Below are positions 1 through 8,975 of a stretch of DNA of 59,728 bases, in pieces. Positions within the stretch are counted from its first letter, which is position 1. The number at the start of each line of letters is the position of its first letter. A model generated the notes under the pieces. It saw nothing but the letters and a program-made list of their open reading frames with translations, was not told the origin of the DNA and did not search any database. This stretch comes from Pseudomonadota bacterium (GTDB lineage: Bacteria > Myxococcota_A > Polyangia > Haliangiales > Haliangiaceae). The stretch is from NCBI GenBank assembly GCA_022360315.1, contig JAKSDA010000490.1:1-59728 (forward strand), in the 5' to 3' direction. Made by a program: the position numbers and the translations under genes.

Positions 1-1
1 C

Positions 2-142
2 GAGATGATCATGCCGGGCGACAACACCAATATCTCGGTCGAGCTGATCTCTCCCATTGCCTGCGAGGAGGGACTGCGCTTCGCCATCCGCGAAGGCGGC
101 CGCACTGTGGGCGCGGGAGTCGTCACCGCGGTGACCGAATAA
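2..142 (+). CDS. tuf: Elongation factor Tu, C-terminal end (partial)
   Basis: The window opens inside this gene, so only the last 46 codons and the TAA stop are present. The translated end contains MPGDNTNISVEL and closes with RFAIREGGRTVGAGVV, which is the conserved C terminus of domain 3 of EF-Tu, the GTPase that delivers aminoacyl-tRNA to the ribosome. It lies 27 bp upstream of rpsJ, the usual tuf-rpsJ junction of the str/S10 supercluster. The two are probably co-transcribed. No lesion is visible in the part seen. Confidence 0.95.
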   Translation, partial: EMIMPGDNTNISVELISPIACEEGLRFAIREGGRTVGAGVVTAVTE

Positions 143-169
143 TCCCATTCCTCTGGATGAGAAGCTAAG

Positions 170-478
<309 letters not shown>

Positions 479-505
479 CGCTTTTTTGTTTGGGGAGCAG
501 AGAGC

Positions 506-1144
506 ATGGCAACGCTCGAAGTAAAAAACACCAAGGGCGATCGCGTCGGCGAAGTCGAGCTCGACGACGCCGTATTCGCCGTCGACGTGCACGAGCACCT
601 GTTGTGGGAGGTGGTCAAATGGCAGCGGGCCAAGCGCCGCTCGGGTACCCACAGCACCAAGCGCCGCGGCGAGGTCCGCGGCAGCAAAATCAAGCCGTAC
701 CGCCAGAAAGGCACCGGTCGGGCTCGCCAGGGCAGCCGGCGTGCGCCCCAGTGGGTCGGCGGCGGCAGCGTATTCGGGCCCAAGCCGCGCAGCTACGAGT
801 ACAACATGCCCAAGAAGGCGCGTAAGAAAGCCCTTCGCTCGGCGCTTTCTCTGCGGCTCAAAGAAGATCGGCTGGTCGTGGTCGACCAGTTTCCGGTCGA
901 GGATGGCAAGACCAAGAATGTCGTCGGCGCCCTGGCCAATCTCGGGGTGCCCCAGCCCGACGAGCGCGTGCTCATCGTGGATTCGCCCGACAACGTCGAG
1001 CTCACCCGCGGAACCCGGAATCTTCGTTCATCCAAGTGGCTGGCACCCGAAGGACTGAACGTCTACGACGTCTTGAACCACAAGACCCTGGTCATGACGT
1101 CGGCCACGGCCAAGGCGGTGGAAAAAGCACTTTTGCCGAGGTAA
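506..1144 (+). CDS. rplD: 50S ribosomal protein L4
   Basis: The 212-residue product fits the L4 family. Residues about 45-85 form the conserved basic extended loop (KRRSGTHSTKRRGEVRGSKIKPYRQKGTGRARQGS) that in known L4 proteins lines the peptide exit tunnel. It is followed by the globular part with KKARKKALRSALS and a Rossmann-like C-terminal half. A GGGGAG ribosome-binding site precedes the ATG by about 8 bases. It stands directly after rpsJ without rplC. L4 autoregulates the S10 operon in some bacteria, but no leader structure was identified here. Confidence 0.96.
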   Translation: MATLEVKNTKGDRVGEVELDDAVFAVDVHEHLLWEVVKWQRAKRRSGTHSTKRRGEVRGSKIKPYRQKGTGRARQGSRRAPQWVGGGSVFGPKPRSYEYNMPKKARKKALRSALSLRLKEDRLVVVDQFPVEDGKTKNVVGALANLGVPQPDERVLIVDSPDNVELTRGTRNLRSSKWLAPEGLNVYDVLNHKTLVMTSATAKAVEKALLPR

Positions 1145-1150
1145 CAAGCG

Positions 1151-1480
1151 ATGCGCTCTCCCCAGACAATCATCAAACGCCCACTTCTCACCGAGAAGAG
1201 CACACAGTTGCGCGAGACCGGTGGGGCTGACGAGTTTCCCGAAGAGGGCGCGGAATACGCGCAGAAGATCGTCTTCGAGGTAGCCAGAGACGCCAACAAG
1301 ATCGAGATCCGCAAAGCAGTGGAAACGCTGTGGCGCGTAAAGGTCGTCGGGGTCCATACCATGGTAGTACGCGGCAAGCTCAAGCGGCTGGGCCGATACA
1401 TGGGGCGGCGCCCGGCGGTCAAGAAGGCCATCGTGACTCTAAGAGCTGGCGAGTCCATCGAATTCTTCGAGGGAGTGTAA
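1151..1480 (+). CDS. rplW: 50S ribosomal protein L23
   Basis: L23 sits at the tunnel exit and docks trigger factor and SRP. The N-terminal IIKRPLLTEKST block and the IRKAVETLWRVKVVGVHTM block are diagnostic. At 109 residues it is slightly longer than the usual 95-100. The excess is an acidic insert (about residues 22-34, GGADEFPEEGAEYA) between the first helix and the first core strand. The gene starts 6 bases after rplD and ends 4 bases before rplB, so translation is probably coupled across all three. Confidence 0.95.
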   Translation: MRSPQTIIKRPLLTEKSTQLRETGGADEFPEEGAEYAQKIVFEVARDANKIEIRKAVETLWRVKVVGVHTMVVRGKLKRLGRYMGRRPAVKKAIVTLRAGESIEFFEGV

Positions 1481-1484
1481 GACC

Positions 1485-2312
<828 letters not shown>

Positions 2313-2349
2313 TCACTCGTTGCAATTGACGACCGTATAGAGGAGCACC

Positions 2350-2619
2350 ATGCCTCGCAGCGTAAAAAAAGGGCCCTTCATGGATGACCATCTCATGAAG
2401 AAGGTCAACACAGCACGTAAAGAAGGGTCCAAGAAAGTCATCAAGACGTGGTCCCGGCGCTCGACCATCATCCCCGAAATGGTCGGACTGACATTTGCTG
2501 TGCACAACGGCAAGAAGTTCATCCCGGTCTTCATCACTGAGAACATGGTTGGGCACAAACTGGGCGAATTTTCTCCGACCCGCACGTTTCACGGCCACTC
2601 GGGCGACCGCAAGCGATAG
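2350..2619 (+). CDS. rpsS: 30S ribosomal protein S19
   Basis: The 89-residue product has the typical S19 start MPRSVKKGPFMDDHL, the middle block TWSRRSTIIPEMVG and the end GEFSPTRTFHGHSGDRK. S19 partners S13 in the 30S head. A GAGGAG ribosome-binding site lies 4 bases before the ATG. In most bacteria rplV and rpsC follow immediately. Here the cluster stops, and the next 780 bp contain only gene remnants, so this is the last ribosomal gene of a truncated or rearranged operon. Confidence 0.96.
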   Translation: MPRSVKKGPFMDDHLMKKVNTARKEGSKKVIKTWSRRSTIIPEMVGLTFAVHNGKKFIPVFITENMVGHKLGEFSPTRTFHGHSGDRKR

Positions 2620-2730
2620 TCAGCCCGCCTCTGCCCCGGAGTATTCGTCGCGGCATCGCATTGGCGGGGACGATCTGGCAAGCATCGATTATACGAAGGA
2701 AGGCCGTGATAAAGCGGGCCAGTCGGAACC

Positions 2731-2970
2731 ATGAGACTCCGGTTACTGTGCCGCGATTGGGTCATCACGCCGAATAGCGGACAGGATTCTGTCTCCCTGG
2801 CCGGTCCAGCGAGCTCTCAACGCTACCCGCACGTAGAGCGCATCGTGTGTGGTCACGTCCATCGCGCCATGGTGCGCAGGTTCGCCAATACGGTTGCGAC
2901 CACATGTCCGAGCACGGCGTACCAAGTCGAGCTGGACCTGCGCGTGTCCGGTGAGCTCGCGAGCACCGCC
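2731..2970 (+). pseudogene. Metallophosphoesterase 3' fragment (remnant)
   Basis: In one plus-strand frame the segment at about 2821-2943 reads HVERIVCGHVHRAMVRRF and then TVATTCPSTAYQVELDL. This is the GHxH metal-ligand motif and the following strands of calcineurin-like phosphodiesterases of the CpdA/GpdQ type. The N-terminal metal-binding motifs (DxH, GDxxD, GNHD) are absent, and no start or ribosome-binding site fits, so it is read as a decayed C-terminal part. Similarity fades after about 2945. A long minus-strand frame over the same bases has no recognisable motif and is treated as its shadow. Confidence 0.6.
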
Positions 2971-3049
2971 AACCGGCGGCAGAAAAACACTGGCCCGCTC
3001 GAGATCGAGACGACCCGCCTCGATCTCCGTGCGCTCACCCGCCGCGACC

Positions 3050-3356
3050 ATGCGGTATGGGCCTGGCGTTCGGTGAATTGAAATGCCTCCAGGCCGTCAG
3101 CTCGCGCGGCAGCTTCCCATCGGGCACGGTCGAGCGCAGGTACACGCGGAATCCACTCGAGCGCCTGAATGCCCGGGTGGCGGTCCAGGAAGGGGTGCAC
3201 AAATGTCGTAAAACCGGTTCGAGATACCTCCGGTGACGTGACAAAAAGCCGCTCGATCGCGTGGAGAACCTCACCGGCGCAGAGACCAAGTTGGAGCTCC
3301 AGATCGGCCAGCCTCCTCGACACTTTACCCTCTCGCGTCCGTATGCCCGATGACAT
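3050..3356 (-). pseudogene. CHASE-domain sensor protein, 5' fragment (remnant)
   Basis: Reading leftward from an ATG at 3356, residues about 45-95 contain HPGIQALEWIPRVPALDRA followed by GLEAFQFTER. This is a characteristic stretch of the extracellular CHASE ligand-binding domain found in sensor kinases and cyclases. After FQFTER the expected core (FPV-type strand, R..AL..AR) is lost, and neither a membrane segment nor a kinase domain follows. It is therefore a truncated head of a sensor gene, abutting the metallophosphoesterase tail. It is divergent from the sigma-54 activator 41 bp away, which may once have been its partner (inference). Confidence 0.6.
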
Positions 3357-3397
3357 TGGTGCCGTGGGAACGCAATTCTGCCCTATGATGTCGCTAC

Positions 3398-4381
3398 ATG
3401 GGTCGCACCATACTTCGCAAACCAGACAAAGAGCTGGTCGACTTTTATGGAATCATCACTGTTGCACCCGAGATGCAGGAATTCTTTGCGTTGGTGTCAC
3501 GAGTGGCAGCCACCGAATCCACGGTCCTCATCCGCGGTGAGACCGGTACTGGCAAAGAACTGGTTGCCCGCGCCATTCACAAGCTCAGCGGGCGCGCCAG
3601 GCGGCCATTTCGCGCCCTCAATTGCGCCACGCTTACCCCCGAACTACTCGCCTCGGAGCTCTTTGGCCACGTACGGGGCGCATTCACCGGCGCAGTTCGC
3701 GATCGCCGCGGCCTGTTCTCGCTGGCCGATACCGGTACTGTGTTTCTCGACGAGGTGGCCGAACTGCCGCTCGATATCCAGGCTCGCCTCCTGCGCGTAC
3801 TGCAAGAACAAACCTTCGTACCACTGGGCGGAACCGATCCGATCACAGTCGATGTCCGCCTCATCTCCGCAACTCACCAGGCACTGCGCCGCGGAGTCAC
3901 GGAACGCCGCTTTCGCGAGGACCTGATGTATCGCCTGCGCGTGGTGCCGATCTTCTTGCCCCCTTTGCGGCAGCGGTCAGGCGATATCGAAGCGCTGGCC
4001 TGGCATTTCATCGACCAGTTCAACCAGCGCGGCGGCCGGGTTGTCGAAGCCATTGATGACCCGGCCATGGCCGCACTGCTGGCCTATCCGTGGCCCGGCA
4101 ACGTGCGCGAACTGCGCAACGTCGTCGAATACGCGTTTGCCATCGGGGTCGAGCCAGTAATCTCTCTGGCCGATCTGACCCCCGAATTGCGTGGCGAGCC
4201 GCCCAGCGATGAACCCGCTTCTCCCGGAATGGCCGAACGCCAGCGCATCGAGCGCGCTCTACACGAATCCGGCGGCAGAAAATCCCTGGCTGCTGAACGC
4301 CTGGGCATGAGTCGATCGACACTGTGGCGCAAAATGCGCGAGCTGAAAATCACCGGCTGGCCCCGGGGCTCGCCTCGGTAG
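3398..4381 (+). CDS. Sigma-54-dependent transcriptional activator without sensory domain
   Basis: The 327-residue protein is an AAA+ enhancer-binding protein that remodels RNA polymerase-sigma54. After only about 20 leading residues comes the central domain, with Walker A GETGTGKE (about 48-55), the sigma-54 contact loop GAFTGA (about 98), Walker B TVFLDEV (about 112) and the R-finger region FREDLMYRL. A C-terminal Fis-type helix-turn-helix (about 285-320, KSLAAERLGMSRSTLWRKM) binds enhancer DNA. No receiver, GAF or FHA input domain is present, so its activity may be controlled by its level or by a partner. It starts 41 bp from a truncated CHASE sensor gene on the other strand. Confidence 0.93.
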   Translation: MGRTILRKPDKELVDFYGIITVAPEMQEFFALVSRVAATESTVLIRGETGTGKELVARAIHKLSGRARRPFRALNCATLTPELLASELFGHVRGAFTGAVRDRRGLFSLADTGTVFLDEVAELPLDIQARLLRVLQEQTFVPLGGTDPITVDVRLISATHQALRRGVTERRFREDLMYRLRVVPIFLPPLRQRSGDIEALAWHFIDQFNQRGGRVVEAIDDPAMAALLAYPWPGNVRELRNVVEYAFAIGVEPVISLADLTPELRGEPPSDEPASPGMAERQRIERALHESGGRKSLAAERLGMSRSTLWRKMRELKITGWPRGSPR

Positions 4382-4602
4382 CCGAACGATCGAGACACGC
4401 TAGATACGACAGTCACCCACAATGACAGCCTCAATGACAACAACGCGAAATGTCTATTCTCTGCGAATATGATACACAGACCGAGGCACCGCGGCTTTTA
4501 TGCACGGCGTCACAGCTCGGACAGCGCGACGTCGACAACTATCCCCGGCGCGCACGCCGGTTGAGCGAGTCTTGACCGGGCGTGCTAGCATGATGGATAT
4601 CC

Positions 4603-6573
4603 ATGGCTACCGAGGCAGCGCGGAACGGCAGCGAGAAGTACGACGATCCGAGGATCGGCTCGATACTGGAGAACCGCTACCGGATCCTCGAGCGCCTGGC
4701 CCATGGAGGCATGGGCGTGGTGTACCGGGCCGAGAGGGTCAAGCTCAAACGCATCGTCGCGATCAAGTACTTGCACGCCGGATTCGCCAACAATAAAGAG
4801 GCAATGCAGCGTTTCGAACGCGAAGCGCGGGTGGCGAGCCAGCTCAATCACCCGAGCTGCGTTCCGGTTTCGGACTTCGGCACCGACGGGGTCCCCTACA
4901 TCGTGATGCCCTTCATCACCGGGCAGAACTTGAAGCAAGTGCTCAGGCAGGGCCGCCTGCAACCCGCGCGCGCGCTGCACATCATCCATCAGGTACTGGC
5001 TGCATTGTCCCACGCCCACAGTCTCGGCATGGTGCACCGAGATATCAAACCGGCCAATATCATGCTGACCAATGTCGAGGGCACGGTAGACCATGTCTAT
5101 GTGCTCGACTTCGGTCTGGCCAAGATGGACGGCGGCTCGCTGGGAAACGACATCACTGCGACCCATATGCTGGTCGGGACTCCGTCCTATATGTCACCGG
5201 AACAGGGCCGCGGTGATAAGAACATCGACGAGGCTTCTGACATCTATTCCACCGGCGCAGTGCTCTTCGAGCTGCTCATCGGACAAAAGCTCTACCAGCA
5301 CGAAAATCCCCTCGAAGTGCTCCAGATGCACCAAAAAGCGCGCATTCCGAGTCTGCGCGAGCGGGTGCCCAAGGGCGAGTTTTCCAGCGAGCTCGAGGCC
5401 CTGGTCGAGCGGGCCCTGGCCAAGAAACGCACCGCCCGCTTCGCCTCGGCAACCGAGTTCGCAAAAGCTCTGGTCGCGGTACCCGAGGCCGAATTCATGC
5501 CGCGCTCGGTGAGCGCCGAAAATAAAATTCCAGCTGGAGACGACATTCTCGACGACCACGACGAGGATTTGCCATCTGTGCGCATGCGAGACAGGAGCGC
5601 GGTGCGCGCCCGACAGACCAGCTCGGACAGCCCCGGTGAAGATGCGGCTGCAACCAGCCATCCATCGGCCGACAGTGTGGCTCGGCCACGAAGCGGGCGG
5701 ATGACCGGTTCGCGGAGCGCACAAGACCCGGTGAAACTCTCCCTCGACGACACCATCGACGCCGAATCCCTGGAGAGCTCGTCGCAAAACCAGGCGCCCG
5801 GCGACTCACCGAGTGGAGTACGCAAGGCCCAGGAAGCCACATCTCTGGTCAATACCATGATCGTGGCCAAGCCGGGCGCCCGCGCCCGGGCCATACGCGA
5901 TCGGCTCGGTGTCGTGGCGTTCCTGGTTCTTCTCATACCCATCGCCGCCGCTGGCGTGACCTGGTACTTGTTCCACGACGACGATTCACAGGCCGCACAA
6001 ACACGCGCTGTGGCAGCGGATGACTCCCGACGAGCCGAGGCCAAACGACCCGATCAAAGCGGCAAAAAAGACAGCAATCGCAACAAGCAGCAGGCGGAAG
6101 AGGCAGCGTCCAAAAAGGCCCGGGCCACTGCGGCGAAAAATACCACCAACAAGTCGACGCGCAAATCAAACTCGACCGCAGCGTTTAACCACGTGGAGAC
6201 GCTGATCGCGAAAAAAAAGCGCGACGAGGCCATTCGCGCCATTCGCAAAATGCTGCGCACTACCCACAAAGGCAACTACTATCTCAATTATCAGCTGGGC
6301 AATCTCTATTTCGAAAAAAGGCAATGGAGTAACGGGCTCAGGGCGTACACCAGTGCGCTCAAGAAGAACCGCAACTATCGCAACAAATCCCGGCTGATCA
6401 AAAACACCATCCTCTCGCTGAGCAGTGACAAGACTCAACGAGCCGCCAACAATCTATTTCTCAATTACATCAAGAAATCCGGCCTCAGTTATCTGCGCAG
6501 CGCGGCCAGATCCGACAAGAATGCGAAAGTGCGTAGACGCGCTTCGTGGCTGGCCAAAAAGCTGTCCCGTTGA
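4603..6573 (+). CDS. Transmembrane Ser/Thr protein kinase with C-terminal TPR-like tail
   Basis: A 656-residue PknB-type kinase. The glycine loop is at about 31-40 (LAHGGMGVVY), the ATP lysine at 55 (VAIK), the catalytic loop HRDIKPAN at 145-152, DFG at 169-171 and the SPE motif at 198-200, all intact. A low-complexity juxtamembrane linker (about 300-430) leads to one hydrophobic segment (about 435-457). Outside the membrane there is a Lys/Ala-rich stretch and a helical region (about 525-656, NYYLNYQLGNLYFEKRQW) resembling TPR repeats, perhaps a sensor or scaffold. The ATG at 4603 was chosen because the kinase fold begins only 25 residues later. The gene converges with the CxxCH lipoprotein gene across 33 bp. 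Confidence 0.93.
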   Translation: MATEAARNGSEKYDDPRIGSILENRYRILERLAHGGMGVVYRAERVKLKRIVAIKYLHAGFANNKEAMQRFEREARVASQLNHPSCVPVSDFGTDGVPYIVMPFITGQNLKQVLRQGRLQPARALHIIHQVLAALSHAHSLGMVHRDIKPANIMLTNVEGTVDHVYVLDFGLAKMDGGSLGNDITATHMLVGTPSYMSPEQGRGDKNIDEASDIYSTGAVLFELLIGQKLYQHENPLEVLQMHQKARIPSLRERVPKGEFSSELEALVERALAKKRTARFASATEFAKALVAVPEAEFMPRSVSAENKIPAGDDILDDHDEDLPSVRMRDRSAVRARQTSSDSPGEDAAATSHPSADSVARPRSGRMTGSRSAQDPVKLSLDDTIDAESLESSSQNQAPGDSPSGVRKAQEATSLVNTMIVAKPGARARAIRDRLGVVAFLVLLIPIAAAGVTWYLFHDDDSQAAQTRAVAADDSRRAEAKRPDQSGKKDSNRNKQQAEEAASKKARATAAKNTTNKSTRKSNSTAAFNHVETLIAKKKRDEAIRAIRKMLRTTHKGNYYLNYQLGNLYFEKRQWSNGLRAYTSALKKNRNYRNKSRLIKNTILSLSSDKTQRAANNLFLNYIKKSGLSYLRSAARSDKNAKVRRRASWLAKKLSR

Positions 6574-6606
6574 GTACTGAACCGCGGCAATGGTGGCCGA
6601 CCGCGA

Positions 6607-7416
6607 TCACTCGATTCCTTCGGGGGGAATCGCGCGCATGTAGGCTATGACACCCTGCTCTTCCTCGGTGGTCAAGTCCATCGTGTGGTCGCCGACACCG
6701 CCGCCAAAGCCGGCCAGGGTCAGAGTGTAGCCCTCTTCGAATACACAGGTGCCTCCGGTGCACGCATTGCACGCATTGTCCGGATCGGTCCCGTTGGGTG
6801 TGCAGTTGCAGGGGGTGCGCTCGATCTCGAGGACGCATTTGTCGGGATACTTGCCGAGTTTGGTCGCGGCAATCAGTTCCTCGTCCGAATTTCCGCCCAG
6901 AGCCACCGGCGTATGAGATGCGGCATTGGCTCCGACATGACAGCTGGCACACGAAGAACGCTGGCCGCCCGGATTGTTGTAGCGGGTGTCGCCGACGGTG
7001 TACTGGTCGAGAGTGTACTCGGTGACAGACACCGGAATTTCGCGAATAAACGAGCCGGAGGTCACTGTGAGGGTCGCTTGACCTGCCCCCCGGGCGGTCA
7101 CAACACCACTGACTTTGAGCTGGCTTGCGTGCACACAGCCGGACTTTTCAGCAGTGACGACCTGGGTGTTGTTCGAGGAAAACGTCAGGTCGCCAAAGTT
7201 GGTGGTAACGGTCGCACGATAGGTATCTCTGCCGTTAAAACCGGTATAGATCTGCCGGGGCAGCACCAACGCAGTCACCGGATCTGCCGCGACAGGCACG
7301 CATTGTGCCACTGCAGCGTCAACCGCGTTATCCGAGGAGCTCCCGCACGCTGTTGCAGCGAGTAGGCCGAATGAGAGAACAAAAACAATCGATTGGTTCG
7401 GAGAGTGTCGAGTCAT
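6607..7416 (-). CDS. Lipoprotein with Ig-like domain and CxxCH haem-binding motif
   Basis: The ATG at 7416 is preferred because it puts a lipoprotein signal (SIVFVLSFGLLAATAC) at the N terminus; the frame extends further upstream without homology. After the lipidated Cys comes a beta-rich region (about 45-150) with the pattern of a bacterial Ig-like (BIG2) domain, then SSCASCH, a c-type haem attachment motif, and a C-terminal TTEEEQGVIAYMRAIPP helix as in cytochrome c-like proteins. Several extra Cys residues (CNCTPNGTDPDNACNACTGGTC) lie between. It is probably an outer-membrane or periplasmic redox protein. It lies 119 bp downstream of the transhydrogenase gene on the same strand. Confidence 0.75.
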   Translation of the reverse strand: MTRHSPNQSIVFVLSFGLLAATACGSSSDNAVDAAVAQCVPVAADPVTALVLPRQIYTGFNGRDTYRATVTTNFGDLTFSSNNTQVVTAEKSGCVHASQLKVSGVVTARGAGQATLTVTSGSFIREIPVSVTEYTLDQYTVGDTRYNNPGGQRSSCASCHVGANAASHTPVALGGNSDEELIAATKLGKYPDKCVLEIERTPCNCTPNGTDPDNACNACTGGTCVFEEGYTLTLAGFGGGVGDHTMDLTTEEEQGVIAYMRAIPPEGIE

Positions 7417-7535
7417 GATGGTCACGGCGAGCCATTGTATATGGCTTCTCGCAGCCATGGATGTGAGTGGCACCGCAGCCTCGCGATGGGTGAAGTTCGC
7501 CACACGCTGACCAAACATTCATGAAAAATAGGTGT

Positions 7536-8840
7536 TTACCAGTACTTCATGGCGTCGCGATAGAGCTTGTGAAGCTGCTCTTGGTCGATTGGTCGGGGCG
7601 ATTGTCGGAGCAAGCGCTGCTGTTGATGGGCGCCGGTCGCCAGTGTGGTCAGGTCATCAGGCCGGTAGCCGAGTGCACTGAGCCCGTTGGGAATTCCGGC
7701 TGCGCGCATCATATCGACGAGTTTGTCGGCCAGGGCATTGCCGGCCTCTTCGAGCGCAACGCCCTCGGTGTCTGCACCGAGGGCTCGAGCCGCTGCGAGA
7801 TGGCGTTTGGGTGCCGCGGAGGCGGTGAAGCGAAACGCCGCCGGAGCGTTGACCACGACCGAGATGCCGTGTGGGCACAGAGGATGGTCGGCTGGCCAGC
7901 CAGCCGGGCTGTAGTCGCGAATGGCGCCCGCGACAGAGTAGCTCATGGCATGCGGAATGTGCACGCCAGCATTGCCAAAGCTCACCCCGGCGAGGGTGGC
8001 GGCGTACATCATGGCGATGCGCGCCTCGTGGTCGTCGCCGCTCTGCACGGCGCGCAGAAGATACCTGCCGCCCAGCCGAATGGCCTCGACGCTGCCGAGG
8101 TCGCTGTACGGATTGGCCCCCTGATACGGCGGACGCTGTCTCGGATCGGCGGGTGTGGGCCGCCTGGTATACGCGATCGCAGTGAAGCTCTCGATCGCGT
8201 GGGTGAGAACGTCGAATCCGGTCGCAGCAGTGACCAGAGGCGGCAAACTGAAGGTGAACTCGGGGTCGATGATACTGAGGGCGGGCTTCAAATAACCCGA
8301 GGAGATCCCGGTTTTGAGCCGCCGGGACATCAGGTCGAACACGGCCACGCCGGTGGCCTCGCTGCCAGTCCCGGCCGTGGTGGGACACGCGATATGGGGC
8401 AAGAGCGGCCCGGGCACCGACTTGCCCTCGCCGATCGGTGGATTGACATAGGACAGAAAATCGGCTGGGTAAGAGGCGTAGAGAGCGGCCGCCTTGGCGG
8501 TGTCGATCACCGATCCACCACCGATCGATACGATGCCGTCAAAACTGCCGTCCCGCATGAACTCGGCCGCGCTGACAAACGACTGGTCAGTCGGCTCTAC
8601 CGCGACTCGATCGTACACGACTGTGTCGATACCGGCGCTGAGCAGCGAGTCGAGGGCACTGGCCGTGGCCGCGAGCTCGCCGACCCGCGGATCGGTGAAT
8701 ACTGCAACCCGCGCGATGCCAAGGGTGGTTGCCTCGACGCCGATCTCTCGAATGGCCCCCACACCGAATTTAAAGGGACGCGGATCGACAACAAATACGG
8801 TTTCCCGCTCTGGCTCGGTTCGGTAATACGGAGAAAACAT
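7536..8840 (-). CDS. Hydroxyacid-oxoacid transhydrogenase (iron-dependent ADH family)
   Basis: This group III alcohol dehydrogenase fold shows the NAD-binding GGGSVIDTAKA (about 100), PTTAGTGSE, and the metal ligands in GFDVLTHAIESF and HIPHAMSYS. The stretch RPPYQGANPYSDLGSVEAIR and the later HGISVVVNAPAAFRFT closely resemble hydroxyacid-oxoacid transhydrogenases (ADHFE1 type), which oxidise 4-hydroxybutyrate to succinic semialdehyde while reducing 2-oxoglutarate. The ATG at 8840 is preferred over 8873 because the protein then starts at the FSPYYRTEPERET block; neither start has a strong ribosome-binding site. It lies 135 bp downstream of the fused E1 gene. The exact substrate is inferred. 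Confidence 0.82.
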   Translation of the reverse strand: MFSPYYRTEPERETVFVVDPRPFKFGVGAIREIGVEATTLGIARVAVFTDPRVGELAATASALDSLLSAGIDTVVYDRVAVEPTDQSFVSAAEFMRDGSFDGIVSIGGGSVIDTAKAAALYASYPADFLSYVNPPIGEGKSVPGPLLPHIACPTTAGTGSEATGVAVFDLMSRRLKTGISSGYLKPALSIIDPEFTFSLPPLVTAATGFDVLTHAIESFTAIAYTRRPTPADPRQRPPYQGANPYSDLGSVEAIRLGGRYLLRAVQSGDDHEARIAMMYAATLAGVSFGNAGVHIPHAMSYSVAGAIRDYSPAGWPADHPLCPHGISVVVNAPAAFRFTASAAPKRHLAAARALGADTEGVALEEAGNALADKLVDMMRAAGIPNGLSALGYRPDDLTTLATGAHQQQRLLRQSPRPIDQEQLHKLYRDAMKYW

Positions 8841-8975
8841 AGTGCGTACCTGGAGGAACTGACAGAAACACATTGGCTGTGGAGCAAACGAGTTGTTTCT
8901 GTTGCGAGGGCAACGGCCGAGCCGGACGCCGAGGTGTCCGGAAGGGCGTTGTCGCCTGGCCGTTGTCGCGGCTCT

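Noticed and set aside
2743..3051. A 102-codon minus-strand frame with good codon composition
   Set aside because: It overlaps the plus-strand metallophosphoesterase motif in antisense and contains no recognisable motif of its own, so it is more likely the shadow.
4561..4602. A sigma-70 promoter before the first kinase gene (TTGACC at 4572)
   Set aside because: The only candidate -10 at a suitable distance (GGATAT) is a poor match and runs into the start codon, so it was not listed.
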